Shown here piece by piece: positions 50,054 through 60,900 of a stretch of 64,000 nucleotides of DNA (within the stretch, counting starts at the first letter, position 1; each line of letters begins with the position of its first letter). The notes under the pieces are model-generated. The model was not told the origin of the DNA and made no database searches. It was given only the letters and a program-made list of their open reading frames with translations. The DNA is from Patescibacteria group bacterium (lineage in GTDB: Bacteria; Patescibacteriota; Patescibacteriia; JAHIZJ01). A program made the translations under genes and the position numbers. The stretch lies in NCBI GenBank assembly GCA_041661625.1, contig JBAZUB010000001.1, positions 434,001 through 498,000 of the forward strand, in the 5' to 3' direction.

Positions 50054-50151
50054 GCTCTTAAACGTGACTTAATTGATAATGCGCATGCTCTTTAGGAAGA
50101 CCTATCCTCTAATATCCTTAGAGAACCTACCCTAAAAAGACTAGCAAAGAC

Positions 50152-50180
50152 ACTATATCAGATGTGCCCGGATTTGTCAA
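50152..50180 (-). promoter_or_regulatory. Promoter of the RRM protein gene
   Basis: TTGACA, 17-base spacer, TATAGT on the minus strand, giving a leader of about 90 bases. Confidence 0.78.
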
Positions 50181-50250
50181 TGTCCAGCTAAATTTAGGAC
50201 AAAGTGCCGATACTTAGCCCATTTTTTATCAGAACGCGGGCAAAATAGAA

Positions 50251-50275
50251 AAGGAACGCTTTCGAAGTGTTCCCG
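50251..50275 (-). terminator. Terminator of the orphan gene at 50287
   Basis: GGAAC-CTT type stem (with a G-T pair) pairing with AAG-GTTCC, followed by TTTTC on the minus strand. Confidence 0.7.
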
Positions 50276-50286
50276 TACTCATCGAG

Positions 50287-50781
50287 TTATTGCAGCGCTC
50301 TCTTATCGAAGCCGAACAAGGGCTTTCCTATGCTCCACTTCCAGCCACCCGCCGGACTTCGATAGATGGTGACCCACTTAGCATTTTCTCCGATAACGCG
50401 CGCTTGTACCACGGCCACGTAGATGATTTGAGCCTTACCCACGTAGCCATGGGTCGCGCATAGCGTTCGATCGATGGCTCTCATCCAAGTTGTTCCCCGG
50501 CTAGCTCCGATCTGTATTACGTGAGCACCAACACCCCGCTTGATGACTAGCCAAGTCTGCGGCCGCAACAAACTGGAATCCGCCTGCAGATGACCTTTCA
50601 AACCGGGATCGCCAAGTCGCCGAACCGTGGGCATCGTGGACAAGTCACTGAAGTCCCACTCATGACGTAATGCCCATAGCCATGGAAACTCCACGCAAAC
50701 CATGCGGTAAAAGCGCTCGATTCGTCGACGCGCTCTTTCACTACAATCAACCTGACCAATCGCGTCCTTCATCGGCCGCAT
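50287..50781 (-). CDS. Orphan basic protein
   Basis: 164 residues, family not recognised. An Arg-rich N-terminal helix (CSERARRRIERFYRMVCVEF) is followed by a strand-rich body with several tryptophans (QTWLVIKRGVGAHVIQIGAS; KWVTIYRSPAGGWKWSIGKP). No membrane segment. The ATG has GGAGG upstream. Its promoter and an 8-9-8 inverted repeat in the leader mark it as a regulated single-gene unit. Confidence 0.8.
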   Translation of the reverse strand: MRPMKDAIGQVDCSERARRRIERFYRMVCVEFPWLWALRHEWDFSDLSTMPTVRRLGDPGLKGHLQADSSLLRPQTWLVIKRGVGAHVIQIGASRGTTWMRAIDRTLCATHGYVGKAQIIYVAVVQARVIGENAKWVTIYRSPAGGWKWSIGKPLFGFDKRALQ

Positions 50782-50836
50782 TGGGTACCTCCTGGGCTAC
50801 CGCCCTTTGACCTCTCCGAGGTCTGGAATGTACGAA

Positions 50837-50861
50837 ACTGTTCCACCGTTTGCGGAACAGT
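50837..50861. promoter_or_regulatory. Candidate operator, ACTGTTCC-N9-GGAACAGT
   Basis: Perfect 8-bp inverted repeat with a 9-base spacer, centred just downstream of the -10 of the orphan gene at 50781. The position is that of a repressor site; it could also form an mRNA hairpin. Confidence 0.6.
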
Positions 50862-50864
50862 GGT

Positions 50865-50893
50865 ATGGTATGGAAAACGTGGATTTTTGTCAA
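50865..50893 (-). promoter_or_regulatory. Promoter of the orphan gene at 50781
   Basis: TTGACA, 17-base spacer, TACCAT on the minus strand, giving a leader of about 75 bases containing the inverted repeat at 50837. Confidence 0.65.
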
Positions 50894-50970
50894 TGCGTAG
50901 CTTGGGCGAAAACCTCCCCCATGTTAACCAACCATTTTGAATTGTGCATGAAAGATGATACTAACAAACG

Positions 50971-50996
50971 GCCCCCTCCTTAATTAAGGCGGGGGC
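50971..50996. repeat. GCCCCC/GGGGGC hairpin in the gap before the DUF4342 gene
   Basis: GCCCCC-T-CCTT-AATT-AAGG-C-GGGGGC hairpin, similar in make-up to the CCCCTCC repeats near the DUF559 gene at 4155. The remaining sequence of this roughly 200-base stretch shows nothing else. Confidence 0.6.
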
Positions 50997-51092
50997 GGAT
51001 TTTAGTATTGCGTTACCTAGAAATATAACTTTAGTTACTTGGCATGGGGGATGTTTTCGCGAACATTGTAAACGCTACCGGTCCTTTGAACT

Positions 51093-51353
51093 TTAATCTT
51101 CCCGCTTCTCCACCACAATTGTACATTTCGTCACCAATGCGGCGATAGCGCCAACCGCTGCCAGCGTGGGCAGCAACAAGGCGCCCACCACACCGATCGT
51201 CACCGGTATTTCCATCAGCGATTCGTTCTTTTCGTTCTTGATGATGATCCGGCGGATATTTCCCTGCTTAATCAGCTCCTTAATTCGTTCCACCAATTCG
51301 CTGCCGTTGAGGGAAAACTCTTCCGTCTTTTGCGATTGATTATTCTGATCCAT
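51093..51353 (-). CDS. DUF4342 domain protein
   Basis: 86 residues matching the DUF4342 pattern: an N-terminal helical part (GSELVERIKELIKQGNIRRI), IIKNEKNESLMEIPVTIGVV, and a hydrophobic helix (GALLLPTLAAVGAIAALVTK) ending CTIVVEKRED. The family is often membrane-associated and of unknown function; some members carry an N-terminal UBA-like helix bundle, absent here. It lies 48 bases after the DUF916-like gene on the same strand and may be co-transcribed. Confidence 0.9.
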   Translation of the reverse strand: MDQNNQSQKTEEFSLNGSELVERIKELIKQGNIRRIIIKNEKNESLMEIPVTIGVVGALLLPTLAAVGAIAALVTKCTIVVEKRED

Positions 51354-51401
51354 AATATATGATTTAATTGTACTTCAAGTTGTTGATGGAGGCGCTACTG
51401 G

Positions 51402-52556
51402 CTAGTCCGGCTGCTTCGGTTCCTCTGTCGGTTTGGGTGGGTTGGGTTGTTTTGGTTCCTCGTCCGGCTTGGGTGCTTCGGGCTGCTTGGGTTTGTCCGG
51501 CTGGCTGGCCTGCTGGGCTTCCCGCATCGTTTGCTGTATTTCTTCCCGCAGTGCCCGGCGCATCTCCTCTTCTTGCTTCTTTTCCTTGGCTCGGCTTCGT
51601 CGCTGGCTGATCCGCCGAATGAACACGATGATGATAATCAATATCAGCAAGATGCCCAGCGCGATCGCGATTTCTTTCAGCGGAATAATCCAGAAATCAA
51701 CTTCCTTCGTAATGTCGCGCAGCGGGTTGCCATAGACCAGGGTCAGTTTGGCGCGATATTTGCCAATCATCAGACCGGTGCCAAATGAGCCGACGGTAAA
51801 GGCCCGGGAGGTTCCCGGTGCGATGATCAGGCTTTCTTTGTTGACCGGAATGGTATCGTAAGCGCGGCCGAAAAGATCGTTTTGGATTCTAATATTACCA
51901 TCCGGCTTCTGATGGGTGTTACCCTTGTTGTCCACCCGCAGCAAAAAATCGACCGGCGGTTTCAGGAAGAATTTCTTTTCTTTGAACATTTTTTCCCGGT
52001 CTGACGGCTTGAGATTCGAGTCCGCACCGGAAAAAGTACCAACCTTGAAAGTGGCATCAACCGAGTCGATCGTCGCTCCGCCAACTCTTAAAAATATATT
52101 AACCAACAGATTGGTGCCGATCGATACCGTACTGCTAGTGGGATCGGCGGGCGGCGGTTTGGTACTGAACACCAGTGATATTAGGTGCGTGCCGGGATCG
52201 GCATCAGCCGGGAGCTCGATCCGATAGGTGAATGGTACCATTTCGCCGGTTTTGGGCAGATCAACTTTATCAGCCTGCAGCTTGACCCATTCCCGGTCGG
52301 GTTTCAATTCAGCTGGTTCGGTTACCAATAACGCCGAACCTTCTGAATCGGGGTCGGGTTTGAAATTTGAAACCGAGGTATATATTGTCGCACCCTGCAA
52401 TTTATCGTCGTAGAGATTGAGTTTCCGCTCGATCACATCGCCCGGTTTGGCGCTCAATTCGACGGTGTGTTCAGTGATGGTAACGGCTTGGGCAGGTTGA
52501 ATGAATACTGCTAATCCCAGCAACACCAGTGCGTAGCTAAAGGCTTTTAGTTTCAT
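51402..52556 (-). CDS. DUF916-like (WxL-interacting type) membrane-anchored surface protein
   Basis: 384 residues: signal peptide (FSYALVLLGLAVFIQPAQA), an Ig-like domain beginning TITEHTVELSAKPGDVIERK with the LPKTGEMVPFTYRIELPADA segment typical of DUF916, a second beta domain, a membrane helix (EIAIALGILLILIIIIVFIR), a charged coiled coil, and a Pro/Lys/Glu tail with repeats of PKPxEEPKQP. In Gram-positive bacteria DUF916/DUF3324 proteins bind WxL-domain surface proteins and peptidoglycan. It is followed upstream in the cluster by three secreted proteins with a shared C-terminus. The ATG at 52554-52556 precedes the signal peptide directly. Confidence 0.8.
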   Translation of the reverse strand: MKLKAFSYALVLLGLAVFIQPAQAVTITEHTVELSAKPGDVIERKLNLYDDKLQGATIYTSVSNFKPDPDSEGSALLVTEPAELKPDREWVKLQADKVDLPKTGEMVPFTYRIELPADADPGTHLISLVFSTKPPPADPTSSTVSIGTNLLVNIFLRVGGATIDSVDATFKVGTFSGADSNLKPSDREKMFKEKKFFLKPPVDFLLRVDNKGNTHQKPDGNIRIQNDLFGRAYDTIPVNKESLIIAPGTSRAFTVGSFGTGLMIGKYRAKLTLVYGNPLRDITKEVDFWIIPLKEIAIALGILLILIIIIVFIRRISQRRSRAKEKKQEEEMRRALREEIQQTMREAQQASQPDKPKQPEAPKPDEEPKQPNPPKPTEEPKQPD

Positions 52557-52669
52557 AATTGTTTTTTCGAGGTTTTTTGAATACAGGATTTGGCCAAAGT
52601 ATAACATAAAAAGCTCCGGCTTCCAAATGGCCGGGCGGTAACCCAATCATGCCTATTAAACATTTACAT

Positions 52670-53740
52670 TTAAAAGTTACCGGTGGCCGTCCACGTAACG
52701 ATGTGACTATACACTCCCGCTGGCGTTGTAGAAGAGATTGCGCCCAGGTGGGTAATCTTTATATCCGGACCGTTTTTATCGGTCAGCGTACTGGTTGAAG
52801 CCAGCGCGACCGGAGATCCGGTTGGAATCGGCGAATCATCGATCGCAAACGTGCCCAGCTCAGTCCAGGTCGGCGCGTCGGCTACCACCTGAATGCCATA
52901 CTCTTCGCTGCCGGCCGAAACCGATTCGTCGTTGACCACATCGTCAAAGAGTACGCCACCATTTTGAAATTGCTGGTTTTCAGATATTAACAAGGTGGCG
53001 CCATTAGCCGCGTTGGTTCCAACGTTAACATCATAATAACCAGAGTTTACATCCGCCAAAGTGAATGTCCCTAGATTACAACTCATGATCACGCCGCTTA
53101 GAGAACATGCGACGGTATCAGGGTTGTCGAGATTCAAGGTTAGATTTGACAATACCACGCCGCTGACGGTCACATCATTGGCGTGTCCTACATAGGCTAT
53201 GCCGGCACCGCTGTCATTAGTAGTAACGACAGCTACCGAATAAGCCCCGGCCGTGCCAGGGTTGGTGGGATTGGGCGTACCATCGCCGATGGTACAAGCA
53301 AGTTCCGTAGCGCCCGCTCCGGAAGAAACAACTGTCACCTGAACCCACATGGGCGTTGTCGCAGAGGCAGGCGTGATAGAGTTGATCGTATATGATCCAC
53401 CGCCGGCACCATCGTCAGCGCAGGAAATATCTCCGGTGGTTACCGTGCTGATGCCCCAATTATTGCCCCCGCCGGTGGTGTCACCGATGTAATATTTTAC
53501 TGTGTTTCCGTTTACCAACGCAGTTTCTATGGTGAATGTAACTTTGACTCTCGAGGCCGCACTAGTTACCTCACTGTCCATCAATTCTACCGTTACCTCG
53601 TCCAAACCGGTCGAATGTCCGCTCTGCGCTATTAGCAATATCAAGCTGGTCGAAAGCGCGAACACCCCTAACCAAATAATCAGCCGCTGAGTATGGCGGT
53701 GTCCTAACCAAAATACTATTTTGTGGCTGATCCGGCTCAT
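52670..53740 (-). CDS. Secreted protein with shared C-terminal surface module (1)
   Basis: 356 residues. A membrane or signal segment (LIIWLGVFALSTSLILLIAQ) is followed by an N-terminal beta domain (VTVELMDSEVTSAASRVKVT) and a C-terminal module of about 170 residues starting ANDVTVSGVVLSNL. The module includes NAANGATLLISE, VSAGSEEYGI and ends SHIVTWTATGNF. The whole chain aligns by eye with the next protein (for example TTNDSGAGIAYVG is shared), so they are tandem paralogues. The C-terminal module also ends the giant protein at 54987. Probably cell-surface. Confidence 0.85.
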   Translation of the reverse strand: MSRISHKIVFWLGHRHTQRLIIWLGVFALSTSLILLIAQSGHSTGLDEVTVELMDSEVTSAASRVKVTFTIETALVNGNTVKYYIGDTTGGGNNWGISTVTTGDISCADDGAGGGSYTINSITPASATTPMWVQVTVVSSGAGATELACTIGDGTPNPTNPGTAGAYSVAVVTTNDSGAGIAYVGHANDVTVSGVVLSNLTLNLDNPDTVACSLSGVIMSCNLGTFTLADVNSGYYDVNVGTNAANGATLLISENQQFQNGGVLFDDVVNDESVSAGSEEYGIQVVADAPTWTELGTFAIDDSPIPTGSPVALASTSTLTDKNGPDIKITHLGAISSTTPAGVYSHIVTWTATGNF

Positions 53741-53773
53741 TTAGATTTTATTTTTGTTTTTTTAACTCGTGCC

Positions 53774-54832
53774 TTAGAAAGTCGCCGAAGCGGTCCATAT
53801 TACGGTGTGGGAGTTTGCACCCGGAGGAGTGGTTGATGCAATAGCTATCTTATGAGTAATGGTAACATAGTCCAGCGTCATATCTACTGGAGCATTGGAA
53901 TCCGCTACTTCGGCCGGGGCTTCGATCGGATCATCACCAGTGTTATAGGGACTCGTTAGAGTCCAGGTGCCCACCGTATTCGTTGGGGCAGCACTAATAC
54001 CATATTCCTCTGAGCCGGCATCAACGGTGCCATCGGCGACGTCATTTATTACCCCCAAATCACCGCTCTCTGAAATATTCATGGTCGCACCACTGGCAGC
54101 ATTCGTACCAACGCCGACACGATAGCTTCCCTCCTTGATAGCCGAAGTTGTCATCACACCAAAATCACAAGAGGTAATTCCGCCACCACTAGTTACACAA
54201 ATCGCGCCATCACCGTTACTAATAGTAAGAGCTAGATTAGGCAACACCGTCGCTGACACGGTAACATCGTTGGCATTGCCGACATAAGCAATTCCGGCAC
54301 CTGAGTCATTTGTAGTTACGATAGCAACCGAATATGACCCTGCTACGGTCGGAGTTTTCGGATCTGGGGCGTTGTCACCAATTACACAGTGTGTCGCTGT
54401 GGCCGTTGCGCCAACGGTTTGCGCAACAACATGTACCTTCATTGGGACTGTCGCCGTAGCGGCGGCAACGGTTATGCCATTATACGTTTCCCCTGTGCCA
54501 TTATCATCACAGGTTATATCTTCGGCAGCCACACTGTTCAATTGCCATTCACCACTACCCCCATCAACATCACCCAGATATATATCAATAGTGTTTCCGT
54601 TTGTTAGCGTTCCCCAAGTAAATGTAATATCTACATTTCCCGCTGTATTTACTGCTTCATCCTCGAGTACTATCGCGATATCGGCAGTATCGATACCAGC
54701 TGAACGTGCCTCTTTTGGCGTTGGCATTAGCCAAATTCCAATAAGAAACAAAATAACCACTACGGAAACACGCCGTACTGGTCTCGGATTCGATAAATGC
54801 TTAATAGTTTTTGTTTTGGCTGGAGATTTCAT
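53774..54832 (-). CDS. Secreted protein with shared C-terminal surface module (2)
   Basis: 352 residues, paralogue of the neighbour at 52670. It has a basic N-terminus, a hydrophobic segment (VSVVVILFLIGIWLMP), then VDITFTWGTLTNGNTIDIYL and the shared TTNDSGAGIAYVGNANDVTV stretch. The C-terminal module contains NAASGATMNISE, VDAGSEEYGI and ends SHTVIWTASATF. The ATG at 54830-54832 (MKSPAKTKT) is preferred over a GTG 25 codons upstream that adds a very basic leader. It lies 33 bases before its paralogue on the same strand, so the cluster is probably one operon. Confidence 0.85.
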   Translation of the reverse strand: MKSPAKTKTIKHLSNPRPVRRVSVVVILFLIGIWLMPTPKEARSAGIDTADIAIVLEDEAVNTAGNVDITFTWGTLTNGNTIDIYLGDVDGGSGEWQLNSVAAEDITCDDNGTGETYNGITVAAATATVPMKVHVVAQTVGATATATHCVIGDNAPDPKTPTVAGSYSVAIVTTNDSGAGIAYVGNANDVTVSATVLPNLALTISNGDGAICVTSGGGITSCDFGVMTTSAIKEGSYRVGVGTNAASGATMNISESGDLGVINDVADGTVDAGSEEYGISAAPTNTVGTWTLTSPYNTGDDPIEAPAEVADSNAPVDMTLDYVTITHKIAIASTTPPGANSHTVIWTASATF

Positions 54833-54986
54833 TGTCTTTTTATTTTGGCTAACCTGACAGACTAAAAACTTCTTTTTTGGCTTGTTTTGGCCTTTTTTCT
54901 TACCCACTACACTAAGTTTATCACATAATTACAGTTTTGTCAATGTCTGTTTCCAGTATTTGTTAATGATATACACGGATTGTTCT

Positions 54987-57900
54987 CTAAAAATTACCCG
55001 AGCAGGTATAAGTGACCGTATTTTCGTAGGCTCCATTGGCCGTACTTGAACTTACCGACACTTTGTAATCCATTGTGGTGGTACTGTTTGTTACTGGACC
55101 ACTATTTGACGCTACTGTCAATGGCGAGGTCGTAATCGCCGTATCAGCGACCAAATCACAGTCGGCACCGGTACAATTCAAGCCGAATTCTTCAGAACCA
55201 GTGGATACTGTCCCATCGGCCACATCGTCGATATCGAATGACCCATTCTGTAACTCCGTGTCTTCCTGCGCATAGCAGGAATATCCCCCTTGAGCCGATG
55301 TGGAAACGCTGATATCGTGGTTGCCGGTGGCCAGAATAGACGGGTTTAATAGACCGAAATTGATCGTATTGGCGCTCAGGGATAGCGTCTCGCTGTGAAC
55401 CCAACCCACGAATGCACCCGTGTATTCCATGTCATAATCCTCTCCCCCGTTCAAGCCGCCCCAATCAAACATTGTCCAATTTACCCCCACGCCCTCAGCT
55501 TGAATATTAATTTGCGCGTTAGCATCGGCTCCGTCGGCTGGATCATCAAAAATTACACGAAATAAATTCTTAGTGGTAGTTGTGTTCGTTAAATTGATAT
55601 ACGAGCCCGGATCGAATGCTTTAGCCCGATTATCAAAGGTTCCGTCGGACATTTCTGTTATTGTGGCCGTCTCGTCGAAATTTAGACCAGCTGGACTTAA
55701 ATAGTCAAAATCATAATACTGTGCGTCCAACGTTCCACTCACCAGCATGCTATAATTCCCGCTTGACTGACGTGTGACAGCGGTTCGGTTGGAGCTGGCA
55801 TTTTGTCCTCGGATCTGAAGAGCATCGCCGGCATCAACCGTCATGATGGCACCGGCAGCAAATTTTGTATTCGCCTGCCGCGGCGATCCGCTGATATCAG
55901 TTCCATCAAAATCAGTCGCATAGCTCCAGTATTCATTCAGTCGTGAATAGCAATCACCATAGATATTCAATTGCCCATCGGTCGTACCATGATCCTCGGA
56001 GAATAAGCAACCCATATCGCCCAGACCGCTATCGTCAATCACGTATGTACTCGCACTCGAATTCCACATCGCGATATCTTCTGTCTGACCTATGCGCAGA
56101 GTAACATAAACATCGCCGCTGTGCGTTTTGGCATTAACATCGTACATGCCGCCCGAGCCGTTAAAATACAGTACGGATCCGGCGTTCCAGGTTGTGTTCG
56201 CTCCGGTGATGGTCTGGGAATAAGTTCCGTCAACCTCCAGCGTTTTGCTGCTAGCCAGCGCCCAGGCCGCACCGGCCGTCAGGGACAGGTTATTGGCCAC
56301 GGTCATGTTGTCGGTTTGAACCGTCCAGCCGCCGGCGGCATTATTTACATCTACGTCATAGAACGAGGAGGCGCCCGCTTCGATCGTCTTGCCCGTTGCG
56401 CTGGCATCGAATACCACCTTGCCGTTGGCGTGGGTATATAGATCATTGTTGTCCCAGTTACCGGCTATGTTAATCTGCGGCGTGAACGCCGGAGTGGTCA
56501 ATTGCTGCTTCGAACCGCCCTCGTTGACGCGAAAATTGATAATGGTGGCCGAAGGATCTCCAGCGCACGATTGGATCGATAGGGTTACATAAAATTCCAG
56601 ATACAGCACCTGATTGGACAGAGTTTGGGCAGAAAGTGTTCCAAGTGATACCGTGTAATCATTGGCTCCTTCCGAAAGGTTTTGGACCACCCAGCCTGTC
56701 AGCGCGGTTGGTGAAGACAGATCGGCATTAGCTTTCCACAAACGGCTGTTAAGTCTTTTGGTGGTATAGCCGCAATTTCCCGGTGTATAGACCGCCGTGA
56801 TCTTGGCTGACCACGCGCCTGCTGCAATAGTGCCAGCCACCGGAGCGCCATTATTTAGCATCCAGCCAGTTTCAGTTATCGACGTCGGGGCGGCGCTCCA
56901 CGACCCAATCTCACCCGGAGGCAGAACACAATAACGATTATCCGAAACCCAACCCTCGTCCGAGCATAAGGTTGTATCATCAGCGCTTCCCGCGGGATCG
57001 GTTGATTTCATTCGCCAGCTGCCCGCACTGGCATTGGTAGCGCCATTCGTCAGATACCAGATGGTCGGCGCATCTGACATATCGAGCGTACCGCCGGTGA
57101 TAGTCAGGTTGCCGTCCAGGTCCAGTGGATACTTTGTTTTATAGGTCGTTCCCCCGCCCGCATCATCAAATGTTACGTTATTAAATACATTACCGTTTGC
57201 TTCGGTCATGTCGATGGTTTTCGTGCCGCTGGTGCCATCCATTTTTAACGTGCCGGTTGATTGAGTGATGGCGTCGTAGTTAGTGAAGTTGCCCGCTACC
57301 GACATGGTGTTTGAACCGTTGAAATCGAGTGTGCCGCCGGTAATAGTCAAATCGGAATTTACATCCATATCTGAGGTTAACTGCCAGGTGATGCCGTTGC
57401 CGCCATCGTTGAATATCACCGTCGAAAATGAACTGGTGCCTGTGCCGGTACCGTCAATCGTCGGCGTGCCGGCGGCGGCATCAAAAGTGGTCGTCTGCGT
57501 ACCCGAGGTAAACGCGTCATTATTGGCCCAGCTGCCGCCAATGGTCAGAGTGTTGCCATTGGCATCAAAATTGCCGCCGGTGATGGTGAAATCGTGGTCG
57601 ACATCCATCGCGGTATTCAACTCGTAGGTCGCGCCGCCGCCGCTATCGTTTATCACCAAGTTATAAAAGGCGTCGGCACCGGTGCCATCGGCATCGATCG
57701 CCGGCGTGCCCGATGAAGCGGTCAGAGTTACGGTGCCATTGCGAGCCGTGAAGGTGTCATTGTTGGTCCAGTCGACGCCGACATCGATAGCGCTACTTAC
57801 TCCCGATACGGTATCAAGATTACCGCCGGTAATCGTCAGGCTGCCTTTTAACACCAAGGCGTCAGACACTTGAACGGTTAGGTTGTTGGCCCCGCCGCCG

Positions 57901-60900
57901 TCATTGATGGTCAGATTGTACAAATTAAAATCTCCGTCTGTGACGATCGTCTTGGTCACGGTTCCGGTAGCGTCCATGATGAGCGTGGAATTGTCGGCGG
58001 TATAAGCCGCGCCACTGCTGATATTGAAATTGCCGGCGCAGTTGATGATTGTGCTATCGCCTTCGCCATCGTCGGTCGCGTTCAGTTCTCCCAATACTGT
58101 GATATTACCGGCCGAATCAATGTCATAGCCGTGGGTATTCAATATGTCGGTCGCTAGCACCTTCAGGCTTTTTACCGTCATATCACTGGCCATATCTGTC
58201 GTATCAGGCGAGGCGCCGATCTCGACATTGCCAATGTCCTGTTTGGAGGCGTTCTTGTCATTGAACCAAAGATCGCCGTCAAAGATTACCTTGCCAGTAC
58301 CGGAAGCGGCCGTAAAAGTTGTGCCGCTTTCCAAGGTGAAATCACCGAAGATATTCAGATTCACGTTCGCGCCTTGGGTAAATGACCCGGTTGTAACTGT
58401 GAACGTACCGTTGATATCGGCGGCGTCTACCGTACTGATCGTTCCTGTTACGTTAAAATTGTTCAGCGAGTTAGCATCTGACGTGAGCGTTTTTGACGTG
58501 CCGGACATTATTAACGTACTAGCCGCGCCGGCGGCATAACCATCGGTAAAGTTGATATTGCCACCTACTGTCCAGGTGCCGTCGCCAAAATTGAGCTGTT
58601 CTTGATTGTCGGTCGCGCCCACTCCAGTGAAATCAATATCCCCCGTAACATTGATGGTCGGATCATAGGTATCGGCAGCAACGGCCACACCCTGAACATT
58701 GTCGCAAATGACGTACAAGTGACTTCCGAAATTGATCGTTTGCGATGAACCCGTGCCAATCGTGAACGCAATCGATGATGCTGACCCACTATTGTTGTAT
58801 ATCTCCACCGTACCACCATAGTCAGTACTGGAACGATCCGAAAGCGCCATGCCGCTTCGGCCGGTAGTGTCCATGCGCAGAATCGAGGTAATCGTGCCGC
58901 CGGTTGGAAACGCTTCGGTTGAGCTGTAAATTAACCGGCCGGTTGTCCCGCTAATCGTGCCGCTCAGCGACAGGGTAGTGCCTGACGTGCCAGTCAGGGT
59001 TAAATTCCGACCGGCTCCCAGCGCCAATTCATCGCTACTGGTCACGGTCAACAAGCTGGACACTGACAGATCGGAACTGCTCAGCGTGATCGTACCGGCC
59101 GAAGACGGGTTAATTGTCAGATTGGCCAGGGTGACGCCACCACCAGTGATGGAATTGGAAGTTCCAGTCATGTTAATTGTCGAGGAACCCGGCGTCAAAG
59201 TAGCGCCGGTCAGAACAAGATTTCCGGCTACGGTATGAACAGCATCGGCCAAGGTTACCACACCGGAAATCGTCAGATTTTGAAGAGTTTGACCGTTGCT
59301 GGTTAACGTTTTGGTCGCACCGGAATTATTCATGACCAAAGTATGGCCGGCGGTAGCGGTCAGAACGCCACTGGTCAGGTCAACATTGCCCGATACAGTC
59401 CAGGTTCCGGTGCCGGTAATGATTGTCTCGGTATTTGACGGAGAATTGGCAATATCAAGATCGCCAGTGATGTTGACCGCTGGACCATTTGTTAGACCGG
59501 TCAATGTCAGACTGTCAAAACCCCCAGCCGTGAGAATGAGGCTGCCGGAAATATTGATCGGTCCCGTGCCTAGGGTCACGACGCTGCTAGCACCCTCTTG
59601 GGTGGTTGAATTCACCTCCACATTGCTGCCGTATGTCCGGCCGCTAATGGTTTGGGTAGTTGTATAGTACCCCAAATCAAACCGGACAATGCACGACACG
59701 GTGCCGGTGGTGGGAAAAGCAGTCGCTGTTTGGTAAATCAGAGTTCCGTCGCTGCCCGAAATGGTGCCCGTGCCATTCAGTGTCACTGAGGTACCAGATG
59801 ATGCTGTAGTAAGCAAAAGACCCGATCCAATCGAAAGCGCATCTCCTGTTTCAACCGTCAGTAGTCCCGATAGAGCCAAATCGGATGCAACTAACGATAT
59901 GGTTCCAGCTGATGCCGGATCGATCGTTAGATTTTTTAATATCTTCTCGCCGCCGGTAATTGAGTTCGACGTGCCGGTCATGGTAATTGTTGAGGTGCCA
60001 ACCGTCAGAGTTGATCCGGTCAAATCCAGATTACCCGCGACGGTGTGTACCGCGTTAGCTAGAGTAACCTTGCCCGACAGCGTCAGATTTTGCAAGGTTT
60101 GAGTGTTGCTGGTCAATGTTTTGGTCGTAGTGGAGCTGTTCATGACTAGGGTATTCCCAGACGTGGCCGTAAGCGTGCCATCAGTGAGGGTGACGTTGCC
60201 TGACACGGTCCATACTCCCGAGCCGGTAGTGATGGATTCGGATCCGATTCCGCTACCCACAAAGTCAATATCTCCGCCAATCGTGACAGTCGGGTCGGTG
60301 GTGGTATCACAAAGCAGGGTCATGCTTCCTGCACCCTCTGCGTACAAATATAAATGCGAGGAGCCACCGGAGAACGTGTAGGTTGACGCATCAGCGCACG
60401 ATACGGTTTTAGCGCTGCCACCGCTGTTATATAATTCGACTTGGCCGCTATACGTACGCGCATCGAATGTTGTGCTGGCAATATTTCCATTGCCCGCGTC
60501 AAAACGGGTAATGGCTGATATCACGCCATCCGTACCAGGTCCGCCGGATGCGTCAGTAAAACGCAGCGTGCCCGTGCCAGCGCCTGAAATCGTACTGCTG
60601 CTGTCTCCCCAGGTTAGTGTCGAACCGGTGTGGGTCAGAACACGGCCGGTGGCGATAGATAGTGTGTCGGCGGCGGCCACGTTCAACGTATTTGCAACGG
60701 TCAGATCCGAAGTATTCAATGTGATCGTGCCGGTAGATGATGGATCGATCGTGAGATTATAAATGGTACTACCTCCACCAACCAGAGTGCCGGCCGTACC
60801 AGACATAGTAACTGTCGTAGAACCCGCCGTTACTGAAGCCGGCAAAGTAAGATTATTTTTTACCGTGTAACTTGAGGCAAACGTCGGCGTACCGGATAGA

